Source: Acidobacteriota bacterium (GTDB lineage: Bacteria > Acidobacteriota > Blastocatellia > Chloracidobacteriales > JADJPF01). From it: a stretch of 64,000 nucleotides of DNA. Location of the stretch: assembly GCA_016213785.1 (NCBI GenBank), contig JACQZQ010000128.1, positions 1-64,000 of the forward strand. Reading direction: 5' to 3'. The notes under the pieces were generated by a model. It was not told the DNA's origin. It saw only the letters and a program-made list of their open reading frames with translations, and searched no databases. The translations under genes and the position numbers were made by a program. Positions 1 through 9,915 of this stretch are shown here, in pieces. The number at the start of each line of letters is the position of its first letter. The first letter of the stretch is position 1.

Positions 1-1
1 T

Positions 2-124
2 GAATCTTCTTTTTCTTTGATTGAACGCATGTTGCCCAAAAGCATTCATGCTGTCACTTCTAAAGGCTTTGAGCTTAAGTGCGCTCTTTTTGTCTTAGCT
101 CTTTCTTTTAACTTTTTTGCTTAG
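2..124 (+). pseudogene. probable transposase C-terminus, cut by window edge
   Basis: An open frame enters from the left edge and stops at TAG 122-124. Its last 40 residues include the stretch IERMLPKSIHAVTSKGFELK followed by a hydrophobic end. This resembles the C-terminal tail of DDE-type transposases, in which an IHAVT-x-KGFELK segment precedes a hydrophobic helix; the match is from memory and the family cannot be assigned. Only the tail is inside the window, so it may belong to an intact insertion sequence to the left or to a remnant. No inverted repeat was confirmed just after the stop. No ATG with a Shine-Dalgarno sequence supports a separate small gene here. Confidence 0.4.
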
Positions 125-410
125 GTCGCAACTTGGACTATTTTAGTTAATTGTTTCTCGTAACGAGTCTGTTTCATCAAGAGTTTGATTAAATTGGTTT
201 AATAACAAAGTAGCCTTTTTAGCCATTTTCTAAACTAGCGTTTACATAATGATATGTAGTGTTAGTTTGTCTATGTCCTATTTTATTTCCACTATAGAGC
301 AAAATAACTATAGTAGGTCAGGAGATCGCTGGGTTAAGTTTGGTTGTCCCTTCTTTTATTTTCCTACTAATTACTTGAATATACAATATTTAATACAAAT
401 AGTAATATAC
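125..410. other. AT-rich non-coding stretch
   Basis: This lies between the transposase-like tail and the terminator at 411. I see no open frame with a ribosome-binding site, no tRNA-like fold and no convincing long inverted repeat. If the upstream frame is an insertion sequence, its right end should fall here. Confidence 0.4.
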
Positions 411-442
411 AAAAAACCGAAGGTCTAGACCTTCGGTTTTTT
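411..442 (-). terminator. bidirectional intrinsic terminator
   Basis: This is a perfect 32-nt palindrome: the half-site AAAAAACCGAAGGTCT is followed directly by its reverse complement. It has a GC-rich core and flanking A and T runs on both strands. It lies about 50 nt past the stop of the minus-strand SBBP gene and can also stop plus-strand transcription arriving from the left edge. Confidence 0.85.
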
Positions 443-495
443 CGTTTTAGTATAAAGAAATTCTTTTTTGTAGCTTAAGACTTTACCTATAGTAT

Positions 496-3400
496 TTATT
501 TTACAGAAGAAACCTTTTTAAGTGCATCTTCAAAAGCATCTAAAGCTTCCTTAAACTTACCTTGAGCTAGAAGAGTTTGTCCTGATTGTAGTAAAGCTGT
601 TGCTTCTTGAACTTTTTGGTTATTGCGGCCAACAATAGTTGTAACATCACTTACTGCTCTTTGTACTCTTATAGCTACACCTTCAACCAGTGCCATTTGT
701 ATTGCTGTTGTGTTAACTCCTTTATTTGCAGCAGTATTAAGGTCTTGTAGAGCGGCTTTAATATCTTTTAGCGTTTGTTCTAGGTTTGCTACTGCTAGTG
801 AGATTCTAGCTTCTTGAAGTTTTTTAAGTGCTCCTTGTAATGCACTTTGAGCATTTTGTGGTGCTGAAGATAAAAGAGTTTGAACTGACTGTATTGAACT
901 ATCAACTTGCTCTGTAGGAGATTTAATAATAGATAGCTCATTTTGAAGTTGAGTAATTTGGGCTTGTGCATTTGTTAGTTGGGTTTGGAGGTTTGCAACT
1001 TGAGTTTGTAAATTTGTAACTTGGGTTTGGAGTTGTGAGACTTGCGTTTGTAGGTTTGTAATAGTTTGATTTGCACTATTTAGCTGATTTTGAAGTTGAG
1101 TGTTTTCTGTTTGAAGCTGATTTACTTGATTTTGCAATTGGCTATTTTGTTGAGTTAGTGTAGCAACTTGGGTTTGGAGTTGTGAGACTTGGGTTTGTAA
1201 GTTTGCAATAGTTTGATTAGCTGTATTTAATTGATTTTGGAGTTGAGTGTTTTCTTGAGTCAAGCTACTTACCATACTTTGCAATTGGCTATTTTGTTGG
1301 GTTAGTGTAAGGACTTGATTTTGAAGTTGTGTATTTTCTTCTGTTAGCATATCAACTTGTTCTTGCAAATCTTGACAATCAACTACATTAGAAATTTTTA
1401 CTACAAATAAATCACCAGGAAAACCAGGCGCACCTGCATAAATAGGTTGAAATACTCCTGGTGTAGTAGGAAGATTACTAGAAGTAGTAGACCCTATTAA
1501 ATAAAGGTTTTTTGCTGTATCTATGGTAAGGTTAGCAAAAATATCCTCTGCGCTACCGCCAAAGTATGTAGAGTAGATTAGCGTGCTAGCAGTTGGGTTA
1601 AATTTCACAAGAAAGCCATCTGTACCACCTGCATTAGTCATTTGAAGAGAATCCATCACAGGAAAATTTGTAGAGCCTGTGCTACCACATAAATAAATGT
1701 TGCCTAAAGAATCTACCTCAAGACCACTTGCTATATCACTACTACTACCACCTAGGTAAGTAGAGAAAATTAAAGAATTACCTGCTGGGTTTAATTTTGA
1801 TAAAAACGCATCAAAATTACCTGCGCGTGTTGCTTGAAATGGGTTTAGGACTGGAAAATTGTTTGAAAAAGTAAATCCAGCAATATAGGCATTTCCACCA
1901 GAGTCTATCTTAATTCGAGAACCTAAATCATCATTATTTCCACCTAAGTAAGTAGAATAGACTAATGCTGTAGCTAAAGGGTTTATTTTTGCTACAATTG
2001 CATCTAAACCTCCTCCATTACTTGGTTGTATAGGATTTACTGTAGGGAAGTTAGAAGAATTTACTGCACCAATTACATAAGCATTACCACTTGAATCTAA
2101 GGCTACTCTAACTGTATCACCAGCCTCAAGACCACTACCTCCAAGATATGTAGAGTAAATAAAGGCACTGCCTAAAGCATTTATTTTTGTTACAAAAAAA
2201 TCACCATTGCCCCCAGAGTTAGTAGTTTGTAAGACTCCTGGAGTTATAGGAAAATTACCAGAAGCAGTACCACCCACAACATAAACATTACTAAGAGAAT
2301 CTACAGCAATACCAGAACCACTATCAGACCCACTACCACCTAGATAAGTAGAGTAGACTAGCGTATTACCCATAGGATTTAACTTAAATAGAAAAGCATC
2401 TGCTCCACCACCGTTACTTGATTGTATTGCATTAACTGTAGGGAAATTATTTGACTGAGTAAATCCTGTTACATAAACACTACCAGTAGAATCTAGTGCA
2501 ATGCCAAAACCTTGATCAATATTGTTGCTGCCACCAACGTACGTAGAATAAACTAAGCTTGTGCCAGTAGGGTTAATTTTTGTCACTATAACATCATTAA
2601 CACCTCCAGCAAAACTAGGTTGCAAGGCATTTACAGTAGGATAGTTACTAGAAGCTGTTACACCTGCAACATAGGCATTGCCTGCTGAGTCTACTACAAT
2701 AGAAGTACCACCTTCAGCACCGCTACCTCCAAGATAACTAGAGTAAGAGAGTATGGGATCAATGATAAGCGGTCTATTTCTATCATAGTTATCGACTTCA
2801 AATCCTATTTCTTTCTCATTTTTGAGTATGTAACGACCTTCAACTGTTTCTTTAATTCCGTCTTTTTCTTGATAGATAATGGGTTTATGCTGACGAATTT
2901 CGCCCTCAAGAGTATGTAGGATTAATTGGCCTTGGTCATTTATTTCTAAGCTATTTGCACCATTAAATCCAAGCCTTATTTCTTTTGGATCTGCATTTGG
3001 AGATAAAACAAAGTCATACTCTAATTGCTCTTGATTACCGTAGTAAACTAAATCTATACCTGGATAAACACTTTGGTATTTAACCTTTGTATAGTTTATC
3101 AGGCCAGTGTTCCATTTCTTTGGGTCATTGCCGATAAAGTAATTGCTTTTTGTAGGGAGTGGATCAATTCCAATTACTTTAGGCAAAGAGTTACTGCCAA
3201 GCATTTCCATTTCTAGAACAGCGCTTTTAGATTTTTCTTTAGATTTTAAGGCTAGAGTGGCTTTATTTGCTGTGAGAAATAGACTATAGCCACTTCCATG
3301 AGAAATAAATTTGACTTGTTTATCAGTTTGTCCATTGTTTGACTCAAACCTTAATGGCAATTTACCGTAAGCTTCTTCTATTAAAGTTTGAGTTGATTGA

Positions 3401-3627
3401 GTAGGTTTAAATGTTTGAGTTGGGTTGTTTTTTGATAAGGGTTGTTTTTTAAGAGGGGTTGCTTGAATTTCTTCTTTGTTTAGGGTTTTTAAGCAAACTA
3501 GTCCTACTATTAATAGTAGAAAACTCCCAAGAGTTAACATTATTTGTTTGTTTTTCAAAGTGTTTTTTTGCACAGTAGTATTTTTAGATAGTTTGGGGTA
3601 GAAACTATCAAGGTTGCCTTTCTTCAA
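496..3627 (-). CDS. SBBP-repeat (DUF7948-type) surface protein with long coiled coil
   Basis: A 1043-residue predicted surface protein with no enzymatic motif. An N-terminal membrane anchor or uncleaved signal lies at residues 30-47. A DUF7948-like domain (about 85-290) contains the NYFIGNDPKKW and YPGIDLVYYG motifs typical of that family. Seven SBBP propeller blades of about 60 residues follow (about 290-745), each opening with a (V/I)(Y/F)STYxGG-like motif. Next comes a Gln/Leu heptad coiled coil (about 748-905, repeated LQ-x-Q-x steps), then a helical tail ending in a TPR-like helix pair. The start used is TTG at 3627. ATG 3540 would place the hydrophobic segment at the very N-terminus, and neither start has a clear Shine-Dalgarno sequence. 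Transcription ends at the palindrome at 411-442. SBBP proteins are common in Acidobacteriota and other environmental bacteria, with unknown function. The propeller-plus-coiled-coil build suggests a stalked binding head, which is inference. Confidence 0.85.
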   Translation of the reverse strand: MKKGNLDSFYPKLSKNTTVQKNTLKNKQIMLTLGSFLLLIVGLVCLKTLNKEEIQATPLKKQPLSKNNPTQTFKPTQSTQTLIEEAYGKLPLRFESNNGQTDKQVKFISHGSGYSLFLTANKATLALKSKEKSKSAVLEMEMLGSNSLPKVIGIDPLPTKSNYFIGNDPKKWNTGLINYTKVKYQSVYPGIDLVYYGNQEQLEYDFVLSPNADPKEIRLGFNGANSLEINDQGQLILHTLEGEIRQHKPIIYQEKDGIKETVEGRYILKNEKEIGFEVDNYDRNRPLIIDPILSYSSYLGGSGAEGGTSIVVDSAGNAYVAGVTASSNYPTVNALQPSFAGGVNDVIVTKINPTGTSLVYSTYVGGSNNIDQGFGIALDSTGSVYVTGFTQSNNFPTVNAIQSSNGGGADAFLFKLNPMGNTLVYSTYLGGSGSDSGSGIAVDSLSNVYVVGGTASGNFPITPGVLQTTNSGGNGDFFVTKINALGSAFIYSTYLGGSGLEAGDTVRVALDSSGNAYVIGAVNSSNFPTVNPIQPSNGGGLDAIVAKINPLATALVYSTYLGGNNDDLGSRIKIDSGGNAYIAGFTFSNNFPVLNPFQATRAGNFDAFLSKLNPAGNSLIFSTYLGGSSSDIASGLEVDSLGNIYLCGSTGSTNFPVMDSLQMTNAGGTDGFLVKFNPTASTLIYSTYFGGSAEDIFANLTIDTAKNLYLIGSTTSSNLPTTPGVFQPIYAGAPGFPGDLFVVKISNVVDCQDLQEQVDMLTEENTQLQNQVLTLTQQNSQLQSMVSSLTQENTQLQNQLNTANQTIANLQTQVSQLQTQVATLTQQNSQLQNQVNQLQTENTQLQNQLNSANQTITNLQTQVSQLQTQVTNLQTQVANLQTQLTNAQAQITQLQNELSIIKSPTEQVDSSIQSVQTLLSSAPQNAQSALQGALKKLQEARISLAVANLEQTLKDIKAALQDLNTAANKGVNTTAIQMALVEGVAIRVQRAVSDVTTIVGRNNQKVQEATALLQSGQTLLAQGKFKEALDAFEDALKKVSSVK
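925..1330 (-). repeat. imperfect internal repeats encoding the coiled coil
   Basis: Within the SBBP gene, blocks of about 150 bp recur imperfectly. For example, GTTTGGAGTTGTGAGACTTG occurs near 1025 and, nearly identically, near 1173, together with many copies of a short Gln/Leu codon motif. They encode the ANQTI-x-NLQTQVSQLQTQV heptads. The pattern suggests growth of the coiled coil by unequal recombination or slippage. Confidence 0.6.
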
Positions 3628-4119
3628 CCGGTAAAAATAAGAAAGTTTGGAAGTAATATCTTCTAGTTAAGTCCAAGAGTTTTTTATTAGTTACTGCTAA
3701 ACCATTAACAAAAAACTCTTCAAAGTGTTAGGGTAATATCACTCAATTACACTAGAAATCTAGAAACCTAGGTTAAAAGTTAAATTGTCTCTTTTACTCC
3801 ATTTATAAAAACACTTTGGTGAAGAAGAGAAACTTGTGATATAGCGGTTTAGAAACTATATAATCAAACTTCGTGCCATATGGATAAGTATTTATGCTAT
3901 TTATCTATCTTATTGTAAATAAATGGGTAAGCAAAAAGTCTTAAAGAAAAAGTAGGATTTTAAGTGTAACAAGTAATGCTACAACTAAGAAACCGCCTTA
4001 AATAAGTTATCTAGTTGATTAAAAATCAGATACTAGTTAGTAAAGCTAAAGAACATAGATAGAGTAAAATTCTTAGTTGTAACTAGTTTGTTACAGTAGT
4101 AGGACTTTAATAATTTATT
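3628..4119. other. intergenic stretch without gene
   Basis: AT-rich spacer between two minus-strand genes. The only structure seen is an 11-bp inverted repeat with a 24-nt loop (AAGAGTTTTTT at 3675-3685 and AAAAAACTCTT at 3710-3720) lacking a following T-run. It lies close to the start of the SBBP gene, in its likely promoter or leader. Confidence 0.4.
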
Positions 4120-5919
4120 TTAATTTTTAGTTTTTCTTAAAATTCTATGTAGAGTTACACGATGGATGCCTAAACGGTTTGCTGCTTCTGTAAGGTTATT
4201 ATTTGCTTCTTTTACTGTTTGCTCAATTAAAAGTCTTTCTTGCTTAGATAGTAAGCGGTTAAGTTCTTCCCTACGATATTGTAGGTCTTGAAAGCTAGTT
4301 GGAGGGTTTTGTAGAGTTATATAAAGTGGATCTCGTTTTAGATTAATTAGTTTTAAGCTGATTTCAAGTATTTCTTGAGGTAAGTCTTTTATTTCTATTA
4401 AGTTATTTTTATTAAGCACAACCATACGATGAACCATATTTTCAAGCTCGCGTACATTTCCAGGAAAGTCATACTCTTTTAGCCACTCATTTGCTTCAGG
4501 AGCAATATATATAGTTCTTTTATAAATAGCAGAAAATTTTTCTAAAAAGTAGTTTGTAAGTATGACAATATCGCTTTTACGTTCACGAAGTGGGGGAACT
4601 TCCAAGGGAACAACATTAAGGCGATAGTATAGAGCTTTTTGAAATTCTCCTAGCTCTATCATTTTTTTAAGATCTCTACTTGTTGCGGCTACTATTCTAA
4701 CATCTACTTTAGTAGTCTCTTTGGCTCCTAAGCGACGAAACTCGTTTGACTGAAGGAAACGAAGCATTTTTGCTTGAAGTGAAAAGGCTAGATCTCCTAT
4801 TTCATCAAGAAATATTGTTCCCCCATCACTTTGTTGAATATGCCCTGCGTAGCGGGTAAAAGCGCCTGTAAAAGCACCTCGTTCATAGCCAAAAAGCTCT
4901 GACTCTAATAAGTTTTCAGGAATGGCAGCACAGTTTATTGCAATAAAAGGAAATTGTCGTCTTGAGCTTTGAAAATGGAGTGCACGAGCTAAAAGTTCTT
5001 TTCCGCAACCACTTTCGCCTTGAATAAGTACACTTGCGTTTGTGTCTGCTACCTGGTTAATTATTTCAAGTAAGGACAACATTTTTTTGTCTTGCCCAAT
5101 AATTTCTTTTGATGCTTTATTTGAATCCAAAATAACTTTACTGCCTTGTTCAAAGACTATTGGGAGCATTCGAGAGTGATGGAAATAGGAAATAGTAAAA
5201 CTAGCTATAGTCTCTAGTAAGGCTAAATCTCCTTTATTAAAAGCTGATGGGACTTCATCATTAGCTAAATAAAAAGCGCCTATTACACGCTCGTCATATT
5301 TAAGTGGTAGCACGATAATTGATTTTAGTTGATATTTTCTTACGCTTTCTTCTTTAGAGTATGTTGGGTTTAGTGAAACGTTTTCTAAAAGCAATGGGCT
5401 TTGGCTTTCAAACACTTCTCTAAGTAAAGTACGGCTAAAGCTATATTCTTCAACTATTAGGTTAGTAGTTTGAAAATTATAAGCAGCAATAATATTAGCC
5501 TCTGTTGATTCAGGTAAATAAGAGACTATTAAGCCTTTCTCGGCATTTATAAGCTTAATTAAGTTTTCCAGTAGAGTTTGGCAAAACTGCTTTAATGATA
5601 AGGGTTTTGTCTGAAAAAGTTCTGTCAATATTTTAATTAGGCGGTTATCGCTTAATTTTTCATTTAATTCATCTATTTGAAAGTTAATTTTAGCAACAAA
5701 ATCTTCCTTAAGGATTTTTATAAGCAAATTAAGGTGCTCTCTAAGCTCTTTTAATTGAGTATTTAGCCGTTGCAGTCTACGGTCTGCTGAACTACCTTGA
5801 ATATTTTTAATTAGCTCTATTATTGATAAAATTTGTTCTTGACAAGCTTTTTCCTCTTGTTTAAGAAACTCAAACAAAGTTGTTGTAAGGCTTTTTATTT
5901 GATTAGTTTGTTTTGTCAT
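4120..5919 (-). CDS. sigma-54 enhancer-binding protein with GAF sensor, Fis-type HTH
   Basis: A 599-residue activator of sigma-54 RNA polymerase. A helical N-terminus (about 1-95) precedes a GAF-like sensory domain (about 110-250). The AAA+ domain carries Walker A GESGCGKE (301-308, Cys where Thr is common), the sigma-54-contacting GAFTGA loop (348-353) and Walker B GTIFLDEIGDL (367-377). A Fis-type helix-turn-helix forms the C-terminus. There is no phosphoacceptor receiver domain, so control should come through the GAF ligand or a partner protein. The gene starts only 11 nt after the kinase-STAND-WD40 gene, so the two are probably co-transcribed. That makes the kinase a plausible upstream signal, which is inference. 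I did not recognise a clear -24/-12 sigma-54 promoter in the window, so its targets are unknown. Confidence 0.93.
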   Translation of the reverse strand: MTKQTNQIKSLTTTLFEFLKQEEKACQEQILSIIELIKNIQGSSADRRLQRLNTQLKELREHLNLLIKILKEDFVAKINFQIDELNEKLSDNRLIKILTELFQTKPLSLKQFCQTLLENLIKLINAEKGLIVSYLPESTEANIIAAYNFQTTNLIVEEYSFSRTLLREVFESQSPLLLENVSLNPTYSKEESVRKYQLKSIIVLPLKYDERVIGAFYLANDEVPSAFNKGDLALLETIASFTISYFHHSRMLPIVFEQGSKVILDSNKASKEIIGQDKKMLSLLEIINQVADTNASVLIQGESGCGKELLARALHFQSSRRQFPFIAINCAAIPENLLESELFGYERGAFTGAFTRYAGHIQQSDGGTIFLDEIGDLAFSLQAKMLRFLQSNEFRRLGAKETTKVDVRIVAATSRDLKKMIELGEFQKALYYRLNVVPLEVPPLRERKSDIVILTNYFLEKFSAIYKRTIYIAPEANEWLKEYDFPGNVRELENMVHRMVVLNKNNLIEIKDLPQEILEISLKLINLKRDPLYITLQNPPTSFQDLQYRREELNRLLSKQERLLIEQTVKEANNNLTEAANRLGIHRVTLHRILRKTKN

Positions 5920-5930
5920 ATGAGTTTTAC

Positions 5931-8900
5931 TTAATCCTGATCAAGCTTATACCCCCATAAAGTCTGGTAACATTTGTGAATACGTACAGAGTTATCTTGT
6001 TTACCAGAAGCTAATGTTTTTCCATCAGGTGAAAAGGCTAGTGAAAGAATAGGCGCATTATGAGAATCAATATAGGAGATAAATTTTTGAGTTTTTGCAT
6101 TCCAAAGAGAAATTTTTTTATCATCACTAGCTGAGACAATTTTTTTACCATCAGGTGAAAAAATACTTGCTTTAATTCTAGCAGAATGTTTTCCAAGCAA
6201 GGCAATTTGCTTAAGTGGCTTACTTTGCCAAAGTCTTAATGTTCCATCTTCTTGACCAGTAATTAAGTTTTTACCATCAGAAGAAAAATCAACTGTTAAA
6301 AAAAAGTTTTTACTTAAGTGTAGCTTTTGAATTTCTTGCCAATTATTGGTATCTAATAAAGATATAGTTTCATCATTAGGTGAGACATAGACTAAATTAA
6401 GCCCATCAGGAGAAAATCTAGCTCCATAGTTTTCAGAAAACTTGGCAATAACTTTTCCATCAATAGTTGAGTGAACATTTCTTGAAGTTGCTATCCATAA
6501 TCCATTAGGAGAAATAGCTAAGCAATGGCTAGGAGCAGGAGCTTGTCTATAAACCCATTTTTCTTTGCCTTGAACTAAGTCCCAAAATATTAAAGTCCCA
6601 TAAAAATCAATTGAGGCAATTGATTTACTATCAGGTGAAAAGGCTAAGGCTGTTACTCTCGAAGTATGACTTAATAAAACTATTTCTTTTAAGCTTTTTT
6701 CAATATTCCAAATTATTATAGAGCGATCATCACTAGCCGAAGCTAATAATTTTCCATTAGGTGAAAAAGTTACTGCACCAACAGGAGCGCTATGTTCATT
6801 AAAATTAGCGATTTTTTGTTTTTCTTCTATATCCCAAAGAATAATTGCCCCATCTCCATGACTTGAGACTAAGTAGCGCCCATCAGGTGAAAAGACTGCA
6901 TCCCAAACTATAGAAGTATGCTCTAAGCGGCTTATTTTTGTTTGTGTTATCGCGTCCCATAAAATTATTTGTTCAGCACCCGTTACAATCAATTTATTAT
7001 TAGGCGAAAAACTAGCTACACGTCCATTATCTTGATGAGCAGCAAATCTATTAAGCACTTTTCTATTTGTAAAATCTAGAAAACTGACAATCCCATTACC
7101 ATCAACTACTACGATTTTTGTATTATCTGGAGAAATCGTTACCCCATAACCATTTATAAAAGTAAAACTTTTTGCTAGTTGCTCTCCAGTTTCAAGCTGC
7201 CAAATAGCACCTGTTGAATCTATAAGCTCTTTACCTGTTTTAGAAAAAAGAAACTTACGGCTACTAACTGTAATATTCATAACTTGAGTATTTTTCCAGT
7301 TATTAACTTCCCATTTTGTTACTAAATCGCCTTCTGAAGAACAAAGTAGCCACTCGTTATCAGGTGAAAAACTAACTCCTGCAATATTTTTTGGGTTATC
7401 TAAAAGTGCAATTTGCTTAAAACTAGTAGAGTCCCAAACAATAACTTTATGGTCAACACCTCCTGTTACAAACATTTTTCCATCAGAGGAAAAAGCAACA
7501 GTTTTGACTGAGCCTAAATGTTGAGTTAAAGTAGTTAAGCGTTTACGTAGTAGAAAGTCCCATACGATAATTTTAGAGTCTTCACTCACAGAAACTAAAA
7601 GTTTACCATCAGGAGAAAATACAACCTCTAAGACTGCGGCCTTGTGTCCATCGCTAAGAGAAAAACTTTCCCATTCTTCTTTTACTGAAAAAATAGCTGT
7701 AAGTAAGCTAATAATTAGACCTAATGTAAATGTTAAGGTACTAGCTTTGGCTGTAGCTAAAAGTAAGCTTTTTTTAAGTAAATTTTTTTCTGTTTCACCA
7801 CGTTTAAGATCTGAATAACGAAAGATTAACCAAAGATTATTTATAGGGATAGAGGTGTCTTTATCTACAGAATAGCTTGATAAATACTGACGAAAAAGCC
7901 TATTAGCACGTCCAACTTGACTAATTACTTTACCAGTAATTTGATTAATTTTTCCTATTAAGTATTCATGCATTAGTTCATAACGAAAAGGCTCTTCATC
8001 TTGAATTTCACGAACAAGGCGAGAGTTTACAAATAGGGTTAATAACTCTTTTGTTTTCTCTTTGCTTTGATGTATTTTTTTAGAAATCTCTTCAATAGAT
8101 AGGCTTAGACGGGTGCTTTCATCAGAGATTAGACTGTGTAAAAATAGTTGAGCGTCCTTTTTATCTCCAAAAGTTTTAACTATATCTTCTAGAAAACTAT
8201 ATATTAAAGACTCTTTTCCACCTAAGCGTTTATACTCACGTAGGGTAAGAATTTGTTTATTTTGTAATTGTTCTCCAACTATTTGAAGGTCTGAAGGAAG
8301 AATATTTCCATTAAAAGCTAGATCTTTCGCTATATAATCAATTAACTTTTTTTCAACATTTAATTCTATTTGTTTTATAGATTTTTCAATTATTTCTTTA
8401 GCCTGTTTTTCATTAAAGCTTTGTAAATTATATAACCTTGAACTCTTTAATGGATCAGGGATTTTACTATCAAACTCAGAGTTAATTAGATAAAGAAAAT
8501 CACTTCTTATTAAAAAAAGATACTTAATATTTAGGTTATGGTTATAAGTATTTGATACAAAAGAAATAAAACTTTCACGTTCTGTTTTTTGGGGAAAATT
8601 TATAAAAAACTCTTCAAATTGATCACAAATTATTACAATGGTTGAGTTAAGTTCTTTACTAACTCTTTCTAAATAATTTATTGGCGACTCGTTAGAAAGA
8701 ATTTTTATTTGAGTATGTTTTTGAGAATCTTCTAAAATTATTGTTACTGGATTTTTATAAGAACGACAATATAGGGGCAAATAGCCTGTTTCCCATAATT
8801 TAGGTAATACTCCAGCTTTAATTAAAGAAGTTTTTCCACATCCAGAATCACCAAAAATCACACCAAATCTAAAGTCACTGTGATTAAGTTTGTCAAATAT

Positions 8901-9863
8901 AGCAAGGGTTTCTAGTTCTCTTCCATAAAAATAGTCTTTGTCTATTTCCTGAAATGGCATTAAGCCACGAAAGGCAATTTGCTTAGGTAGGGTTGAGTCT
9001 AAAACTCTATAGGGTGAATAATATTTTAGCTTAAGTTGTTCTTTAAGTTTTTTTAAGTCTAAAATTATATTTTCAGCAGATTTATACCGATTTTCTTTGT
9101 TTTTTTCTAAAGTTTTTCTAATAATTCTTTCAAGCTCTAAAGGTATATCACTGCGAAAATTTGCAAGAAAAGTAGGTTCTTTTTCAAGAATTGAATGAAA
9201 TATTTCTGTTAGATTTTCTCCATCAAAAGGACAAACTCCTGTAAGCATTTCATAAATTACAACTCCTAGTGAAAAAATATCTGTTTGTTCATCTAATTCT
9301 TTTCCTAAAACTTGTTCAGGAGACATATAATTTGCTGTACCTAAAACATTATTTTTTTCTGTTCCATCAAGCTTACTAGCTTTATTTATAAGCCTTGCAA
9401 GCCCAAAGTCTAATATTTTTACATTTCCTTCTTTTGTAATAATTATATTGGAACTTTTAATATCACAATGAATTAAATTAAAGGCATGAATAGCTTTTAA
9501 GGCTTGGGCTATTTGAGTAGCAAAATCAAGAATAGTAGCAATATCTAGATTCTTAGGAATTTTTTGGCTAAGAGTTTCTCCTTCTATATATTCCATCACA
9601 ATATAAGAAAAGCTAGAGGAGTGAGGGAAACTAGCATATTTACCTAATTCATAAATAGCAGCAATGTTTGGATGATTAAATTTTGCAGCAACTTGAGCTT
9701 CAGCAAGAATATAATCATTATTATCAGAATCAGTTAAGGTTTTATTTAATTTAAGAACAGCATTTCTTTTTAGTTTTAAGTCTTCTGCTAAATAGACTTC
9801 TGCTATTTGACTAATGCTTAAAGGTTTAAGGATTTTATAATGAGATATTATTTGATTTAGCAT
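5931..9863 (-). CDS. Ser/Thr kinase - STAND ATPase - WD40 repeat protein
   Basis: A 1310-residue signalling protein. Kinase domain (about 8-272): the glycine loop is degenerate (LKPLSISQIAEVYLA where a GxGxxG motif is expected). The VAIK-type lysine is kept (VLKLNK), the catalytic loop reads HCDIKSSN (132-139) instead of HRD, and DFG (152-154) and the SPE-type motif are intact. A STAND-type P-loop NTPase follows, with Walker A GDSGCGKTS (338-346) and Walker B IVIICDQFEEFF. One transmembrane segment lies near 710-730. The C-terminal half is WD40 repeats with many FSPDGK-type repeat starts. The likely topology is kinase and ATPase in the cytosol with the propeller across the membrane; this is inference. 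It sits between the metallophosphoesterase gene (52 nt upstream) and the sigma-54 activator gene (11 nt downstream). WD40-STAND-kinase fusions occur in several bacterial phyla with unknown signals. Kinase activity is uncertain because of the loop. Confidence 0.9.
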   Translation of the reverse strand: MLNQIISHYKILKPLSISQIAEVYLAEDLKLKRNAVLKLNKTLTDSDNNDYILAEAQVAAKFNHPNIAAIYELGKYASFPHSSSFSYIVMEYIEGETLSQKIPKNLDIATILDFATQIAQALKAIHAFNLIHCDIKSSNIIITKEGNVKILDFGLARLINKASKLDGTEKNNVLGTANYMSPEQVLGKELDEQTDIFSLGVVIYEMLTGVCPFDGENLTEIFHSILEKEPTFLANFRSDIPLELERIIRKTLEKNKENRYKSAENIILDLKKLKEQLKLKYYSPYRVLDSTLPKQIAFRGLMPFQEIDKDYFYGRELETLAIFDKLNHSDFRFGVIFGDSGCGKTSLIKAGVLPKLWETGYLPLYCRSYKNPVTIILEDSQKHTQIKILSNESPINYLERVSKELNSTIVIICDQFEEFFINFPQKTERESFISFVSNTYNHNLNIKYLFLIRSDFLYLINSEFDSKIPDPLKSSRLYNLQSFNEKQAKEIIEKSIKQIELNVEKKLIDYIAKDLAFNGNILPSDLQIVGEQLQNKQILTLREYKRLGGKESLIYSFLEDIVKTFGDKKDAQLFLHSLISDESTRLSLSIEEISKKIHQSKEKTKELLTLFVNSRLVREIQDEEPFRYELMHEYLIGKINQITGKVISQVGRANRLFRQYLSSYSVDKDTSIPINNLWLIFRYSDLKRGETEKNLLKKSLLLATAKASTLTFTLGLIISLLTAIFSVKEEWESFSLSDGHKAAVLEVVFSPDGKLLVSVSEDSKIIVWDFLLRKRLTTLTQHLGSVKTVAFSSDGKMFVTGGVDHKVIVWDSTSFKQIALLDNPKNIAGVSFSPDNEWLLCSSEGDLVTKWEVNNWKNTQVMNITVSSRKFLFSKTGKELIDSTGAIWQLETGEQLAKSFTFINGYGVTISPDNTKIVVVDGNGIVSFLDFTNRKVLNRFAAHQDNGRVASFSPNNKLIVTGAEQIILWDAITQTKISRLEHTSIVWDAVFSPDGRYLVSSHGDGAIILWDIEEKQKIANFNEHSAPVGAVTFSPNGKLLASASDDRSIIIWNIEKSLKEIVLLSHTSRVTALAFSPDSKSIASIDFYGTLIFWDLVQGKEKWVYRQAPAPSHCLAISPNGLWIATSRNVHSTIDGKVIAKFSENYGARFSPDGLNLVYVSPNDETISLLDTNNWQEIQKLHLSKNFFLTVDFSSDGKNLITGQEDGTLRLWQSKPLKQIALLGKHSARIKASIFSPDGKKIVSASDDKKISLWNAKTQKFISYIDSHNAPILSLAFSPDGKTLASGKQDNSVRIHKCYQTLWGYKLDQD

Positions 9864-9915
9864 TAAGTTAAGCCTAAGTAAATTATTTAGTGGCTATAAT
9901 GTAATTTATTTGGAG

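Noticed and set aside
5931-9863. Anti-phage STAND (Avs-like) defence gene
   Set aside because: The architecture includes a kinase and WD40 repeats and lacks a nuclease or other effector. The neighbours are signalling genes, with no other defence gene in the window.
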